Positions 14,611 to 17,636 of a stretch of DNA of 17,636 nt are shown piece by piece (the first letter of the stretch is position 1; every line of letters starts with the position of its first letter). The position numbers and the translations under genes were made by a program. Source of the stretch: CAYQOX01 sp964419335. Its GTDB lineage: Bacteria; Hinthialibacterota; Hinthialibacteria; Hinthialibacterales; Hinthialibacteraceae. The stretch covers positions 1 through 17,636 of the forward strand of contig CAYQOX010000071.1 of NCBI GenBank assembly GCA_964419335.1, written 5' to 3'. The notes under the pieces were generated by a model. It was not told the origin of the DNA and did not search any database. It saw only the letters and a program-made list of their open reading frames with translations.

Positions 14611-15451
14611 TGCACCGGTAGAAAAAGCCACGCAACAAAAAACAATTCAAGATATTTCCGTTGAACTAATCGAAGCCAATGAATTTCAGCCGCGTTCTCA
14701 GTTTGATTCGGAAGCGTTGACCGAATTGGCGGAATCCATTCGCTCGCAAGGGGTTTTGCAGCCCCTGATGGTGCGAAAACACCCTGAAGATCCTGAGATT
14801 TTCCAACTTATTGCAGGAGAAAGACGCCTGCGAGCCGCAAAAATAGCAGAATTGGAAACCGTTCCCTGTATCATCTTGGAAGCGGATGAATCTCATATGC
14901 TGGAATTGGCTTTGGTCGAGAATGTACAACGCTCCAATCTTTCTTCCATCGATGAAGCACGCGCCTATAAACATCTCATTGAACGTTTTGGATTAACTCA
15001 GGATGAAGTCTCAGTCCGGGTAGGAAAAAGCCGGGAATCCATATCGAATTCCATGCGGCTTCTCAATCTTCCTGATCTGGTGGTTTTTTATCTTGAAAAT
15101 GGTCAAATCTCAACCGGCCATGCCAAAGCCTTGCTCTCGTTACGCCAGCCTGAATCGATGGAAAAAATGCTCAACGAAATTGTTGATAAAGGCTTAAGCG
15201 TGCGTGAAACCGAAAGAAGAATTCGGGATAAAGCCACTCCTCCCAAAGCAGACGCTCAGCCAAAACCAAAAGAAACTTCCCAAGAAAGAGATGTGCACAT
15301 CGACGATCTCGAAAAAAAACTGGAAGAACACTTTCAAACGAAAGTCAATCTAAAAATGCGGGGTAATAAAAAGGGATCGGTAGAAATCCATTTTTATGAC
15401 TATGATCAACTGGAAGAATTACTGAAAAAGTGGAGGGTTGAACTTTCATAG
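14564..15451 (+). CDS. parB: Chromosome-partitioning protein ParB (Spo0J)
   Basis: 295 residues from the ATG at 14564. I chose this start because the protein then begins with the classical MKRKALGRGLSALLSD and AGGAAG (14549-14554) lies nine bases upstream; the earlier in-frame ATG at 14468 would add 32 meaningless residues. The N-terminal CTPase domain shows IEANEFQPRSQFD (36-48), the CTP-binding GERRLRAAK (85-93) and ENVQRSNL (119-126). A helix-turn-helix DNA-reading domain covers about 143-165 (LTQDEVSVRVGKSRESISNSMRLL). A charged linker (about 215-245) and a C-terminal dimerisation domain (LEKKLEEHFQTKVNLKMRGNKKGSVEIHFY..LEELL) follow. ParB loads as a clamp at parS and spreads. The gene overlaps parA by 47 nt. 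Confidence 0.96.
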   Translation: MKRKALGRGLSALLSDAPVEKATQQKTIQDISVELIEANEFQPRSQFDSEALTELAESIRSQGVLQPLMVRKHPEDPEIFQLIAGERRLRAAKIAELETVPCIILEADESHMLELALVENVQRSNLSSIDEARAYKHLIERFGLTQDEVSVRVGKSRESISNSMRLLNLPDLVVFYLENGQISTGHAKALLSLRQPESMEKMLNEIVDKGLSVRETERRIRDKATPPKADAQPKPKETSQERDVHIDDLEKKLEEHFQTKVNLKMRGNKKGSVEIHFYDYDQLEELLKKWRVELS

Positions 15452-15635
15452 AATTCCCTCTTGCTACAAAAATCCAACGCTTCCCTTAAAAGTGTGCTAT
15501 TATTTTTTTTGAAAGAGTTCTCTTTAATGGGACTGTGGTTTGTGGCTGTAGGTTGGTAGAGGATACGATTTAGGCGGGTTACTGGTTGGATCATTAAGGG
15601 AGAAGCATTTTTTATACTTTTTATGGGAGAATGCC
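15452..15635 (+). promoter_or_regulatory. Intergenic leader with weak terminator and extended -10 element
   Basis: ACGCTT (15477-15482) pairs with AAGTGT (15490-15495, one G-T pair) and is followed seven bases later by T8 (15503-15510), a weak terminator for the dapB-parB unit. TG-C-TATTAT (15495-15503) could be an extended -10 for the HD-GYP gene, leaving a leader of about 125 nt. The leader contains GGCGGGTTACTGG, faintly like part of a c-di-GMP riboswitch, but the rest of that motif is absent. The ribosome site GGGAG (15625-15629) is six bases before the ATG at 15636. Confidence 0.3.
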
Positions 15636-16649
15636 ATGCCTTCTACGCAAGAGGGACACGAACTCAAAGCGATTCCGGTTAAGTCTCTTGATCCCAAGAA
15701 GATCTCGCCGATGGATTTTTATATCCAGCGTAATGGCGATAACGAACCGATTTTGTATCGCAGCCAGTCCCTCCCTCTAACCAAAAACGAAATCAATGAA
15801 CTTCTGGAAAATGAGATAACGACCCTGTGGGTTCGACCTAAAAAAGAAAAAACCAAAAAGAAAGAAGTCATAGAAGAGTCTGCGGAAGAGAAAAAAGAGA
15901 GAAAAACTTTTGACTCTGTTCTCGAAGTGATCCAGGATGACTCGGTTCCAACAGAGGGAAAATGCGATGCGGTATATTCAGCCGCGGAAGAATTGATGCG
16001 CGAGGTCTATGAATCAAACCAGCCGGCGGATATGATTCGGGTTTCTTCTGAAGCGCTGGAACCGATTACCGAAGTTATTTTTGGCGATAAAAAAGCAGCC
16101 CATGAATTTATCCTACGCGCCAGCGTTGATTATGCGTTGTATACCCATAGCCTAAATACGTGTTTATATGGAATCTCTTTAGCCCGCAAGGCTTTAGGTA
16201 TTTCTAAAAAGGATGCGCTCGAACGCTTTGGGCCGGGGTTTTTATTGCATGATATCGGCAAACTAAAGATTCCACGGGAAGTTTTGGACAAGGAAGATTC
16301 CCTGGATGATGATGAATGGACTATCATTCAAAGACACCCCGCCGAAGGACTGCGCATGGTGAAAGAATTCATCATGATCCCCTCGGAAAGTGAGCAGATT
16401 ATTCTTTATCATCACGAACGATTGGATGGAAGCGGGTATCCCTATGGCCTGAAAGGAGAGGATATTCCCATCGGCGCACGAATCTGTGCCATCGTGGATG
16501 AGTTTGATGCTCTGAGTACGCGGCGACCGTTTCGAGATCGGAAAACCTCGTTCGATGCTTTCCTTACGATGAAGAAAGAGGTTGGGCGTGGGTTGGATGA
16601 GGATCTCTTCCGCGCTTTTTTGTATCTATTTGTCCCGCCGGAAGCGTGA
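15636..16649 (+). CDS. HD-GYP domain protein, probable cyclic-di-GMP phosphodiesterase
   Basis: 337 residues. HD-GYP enzymes hydrolyse c-di-GMP to GMP or pGpG, linking signals to motility, biofilm or polysaccharide output. Residues 8-68 resemble the DUF3391-like N-terminal module of many HD-GYP proteins (IPVKSLDPKKISPMDFYI ... LWV). A lysine/glutamate-rich linker (68-90) and a helical region follow. The HD-GYP domain (about 160-335) has candidate metal ligands His171, His205-Asp206 (LLHDIGKLKIP), His234 (QRHP), His259-His260 and Asp288. It also has HHERLDGSGYP (259-269), the GYP signature, and DEFDALSTRRPFR. The residue four before His171 is Ala rather than the Glu of trinuclear-metal enzymes, hinting at a two-metal centre. 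No membrane segment is seen, so it is cytoplasmic. The ABC permease starts 14 bp later and may be co-transcribed, suggesting a link to polysaccharide export. Confidence 0.88.
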   Translation: MPSTQEGHELKAIPVKSLDPKKISPMDFYIQRNGDNEPILYRSQSLPLTKNEINELLENEITTLWVRPKKEKTKKKEVIEESAEEKKERKTFDSVLEVIQDDSVPTEGKCDAVYSAAEELMREVYESNQPADMIRVSSEALEPITEVIFGDKKAAHEFILRASVDYALYTHSLNTCLYGISLARKALGISKKDALERFGPGFLLHDIGKLKIPREVLDKEDSLDDDEWTIIQRHPAEGLRMVKEFIMIPSESEQIILYHHERLDGSGYPYGLKGEDIPIGARICAIVDEFDALSTRRPFRDRKTSFDAFLTMKKEVGRGLDEDLFRAFLYLFVPPEA

Positions 16650-16663
16650 TTTTGGTTTTCTAA

Positions 16664-17593
16664 ATGCGTATGGATGTGAATAGAAAGACAGCGATGAACG
16701 ATTGGTGGCAGCAAGTAAAAACCTGGTTCTCTCCCTTGAAAAAATATGAACTGGTGAGGTTTCGCCAATTAATCCGACAATTGGCGGTTCGGGATCTAAA
16801 AGCCCGATACAAAGTCTCAGTATTAGGGTTTTTTTGGAGCCTATTGCGGCCTCTCTTGACCATCGCGGTCTTGGCGATGGTTTTTTCGGTGCTGGATTTT
16901 CGCAGCACCCGCTATGATGTGACCTACCCGGTATTGCTGCTGGTGACTTACATGCCGTGGTTTTATTTCGCCACCGCGTTGATGGAAGGAACCAATTCAC
17001 TACTTTCCAATGCCCATTTGGTGAAGAAGGTGTATTGCCCGCGGGCGGTTTTCCCAACGGCGGTGGTGACTGCGAACTTGGTAAATTTTTTCTTTACCTT
17101 GTTGGTGTTGCTTCCGGTGCTCTATCTGATTACCGGTGCCCATCCAACGTGGGCGTTATTGCAATTGCCCATGGCGGCGGTGGTATTAACCTGTTTTCTG
17201 CTCGGATTGTGCTATATCGCCTCGATTTTAAATGTTATTTACCGCGATACCCAACAGATCATGGAGTTTGTAGTTTTTGTCTGGTTTTATGTATCTCCGG
17301 TTTTATACGATATTTATAAATTCTGCAATAATCTACCGCCGATGGGATTATTCTTTTATTTTCTCAATCCCATGGCCGGGTTGCTAGAATGGTTTCGCTA
17401 TATCTTTTTAGCGGCACACCTCGCCCCGGATTCCGAACTGGTCGATTTACCGGTCATGCCGGGCGAGTTCGGCATAAACTTTTTTGTCATGAGGATCGCG
17501 ATCCCCTATGCGATTGGGCTTAGTTTAGTGATGTTGTTTGTGGGGTATAGGGTACTAAAGAGGCTGGAAATACGGGCGGTCGATGAATTATAG
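16664..17593 (+). CDS. ABC-2 type polysaccharide/polyol-phosphate export permease (Wzm/TagG/KpsM-like)
   Basis: 309 residues from 16664. Such permeases pair with a Wzt/TagH-type ATPase to move lipid-linked O-antigen, capsule or teichoic-acid chains across the inner membrane. The amphipathic entry RQLAVRDLKARYKVSVLGFFWSLLRPLL is the standard family N-terminal signature. Six hydrophobic helices follow, with the typical WFYFATALMEGTNSLLSNAHLVKKVYCPRAVFPTAVV segment and VIYRDTQQIMEFVVFVWFYVSPVLY, then LNPMAGLLEWFR. The C-terminus (LFVGYRVLKRLEIRAVDEL) is also typical. The start is uncertain: no ribosome site precedes 16664, while AGAAAG (16682-16687) lies six bases before the in-frame ATG at 16694, which would give 299 residues. 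The ATPase partner is expected just beyond the right edge. Confidence 0.9.
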   Translation: MRMDVNRKTAMNDWWQQVKTWFSPLKKYELVRFRQLIRQLAVRDLKARYKVSVLGFFWSLLRPLLTIAVLAMVFSVLDFRSTRYDVTYPVLLLVTYMPWFYFATALMEGTNSLLSNAHLVKKVYCPRAVFPTAVVTANLVNFFFTLLVLLPVLYLITGAHPTWALLQLPMAAVVLTCFLLGLCYIASILNVIYRDTQQIMEFVVFVWFYVSPVLYDIYKFCNNLPPMGLFFYFLNPMAGLLEWFRYIFLAAHLAPDSELVDLPVMPGEFGINFFVMRIAIPYAIGLSLVMLFVGYRVLKRLEIRAVDEL

Positions 17594-17625
17594 GCAGGCA
17601 ACGAGGCAGGAGATAAGACTAAGGC

Positions 17626-17633
17626 AGGGAGGG
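17626..17633 (+). promoter_or_regulatory. Strong ribosome-site-like sequence at the right edge
   Basis: AGGGAGGG lies at the end of the window, 33 bp after the permease stop. It would fit a Shine-Dalgarno for a gene starting just outside, most likely the ABC ATPase partner. Confidence 0.3.
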
Positions 17634-17636
17634 TTG

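Noticed and set aside
15510..15635. Possible c-di-GMP riboswitch or tRNA-like element before the HD-GYP gene
   Set aside because: GGCGGGTTACTGG and GTTGGTAGAGG recall a GEMM 3' segment and a tRNA D-arm, but the GEMM core (GCAAACC, CGCAAAGCC) is missing and no cloverleaf pairing works.
1..17636. CRISPR array, rRNA or tRNA genes, complete mobile element
   Set aside because: I looked for regularly spaced repeats, tRNA-like arms and transposase motifs on both strands and found none complete.

Overview
The window looks like a chromosomal segment around the replication origin of an uncultured, probably Gram-negative bacterium. The main evidence is a cluster of degenerate DnaA boxes directly upstream of dnaN, a dapB-rsmG-parA-parB run with two parS-like palindromes, and a strand bias that flips near the box cluster: C exceeds G on the + strand to the left, G exceeds C to the right. 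The mix of a PulG-like prepilin, PduS/PduT-like microcompartment proteins, a bacterial CE15-type esterase and a YfhO-like membrane protein is reminiscent of PVC or Sumerlaeota/Hydrogenedentota-like lineages. That placement is only an impression; no rRNA gene is present.

Left part (1-2867): a remnant region with IS21-like spaced repeats and a fragment of a helix-turn-helix-like reading frame, then a GC-rich YfhO-family membrane protein behind a plausible sigma-70 promoter. A 100-N assembly gap (2868-2967) follows, so linkage of the first 2.9 kb to the rest rests on scaffolding.

Centre-left (2968-7223): a two-gene unit encoding a PduS-like flavin/iron-sulfur oxidoreductase and a PduT-like tandem-BMC shell protein. 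The Cys that carries the shell [4Fe-4S] cluster in PduT is present. Next comes a secreted CE15-type (glucuronoyl esterase-like) hydrolase with its own leader, a perfect bidirectional terminator, and a convergent type II secretion/pseudopilin-like gene with a near-consensus promoter.

Origin (7224-7611): an AT-rich 388-bp divergent intergenic region with about seven DnaA-box-like 9-mers. It runs into dnaN (7612-8724). dnaA itself is not in the window. A small Cys-containing, acidic-tailed protein of unknown function follows dnaN. A 954-residue polytopic GT39/ArnT-like protein with extracytoplasmic carbohydrate-binding-like domains lies on the opposite strand.

Right part (12106-17636): dapB, rsmG, parA and parB form a tight, overlapping cluster. 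One parS-like site is embedded inside the dapB coding sequence and another lies just before parA. An HD-GYP c-di-GMP phosphodiesterase-like protein and a polysaccharide-exporter ABC permease (Wzm/TagG type) close the window. Together the right half joins lysine/peptidoglycan precursor synthesis, ribosome modification, chromosome segregation and probably envelope polysaccharide export.
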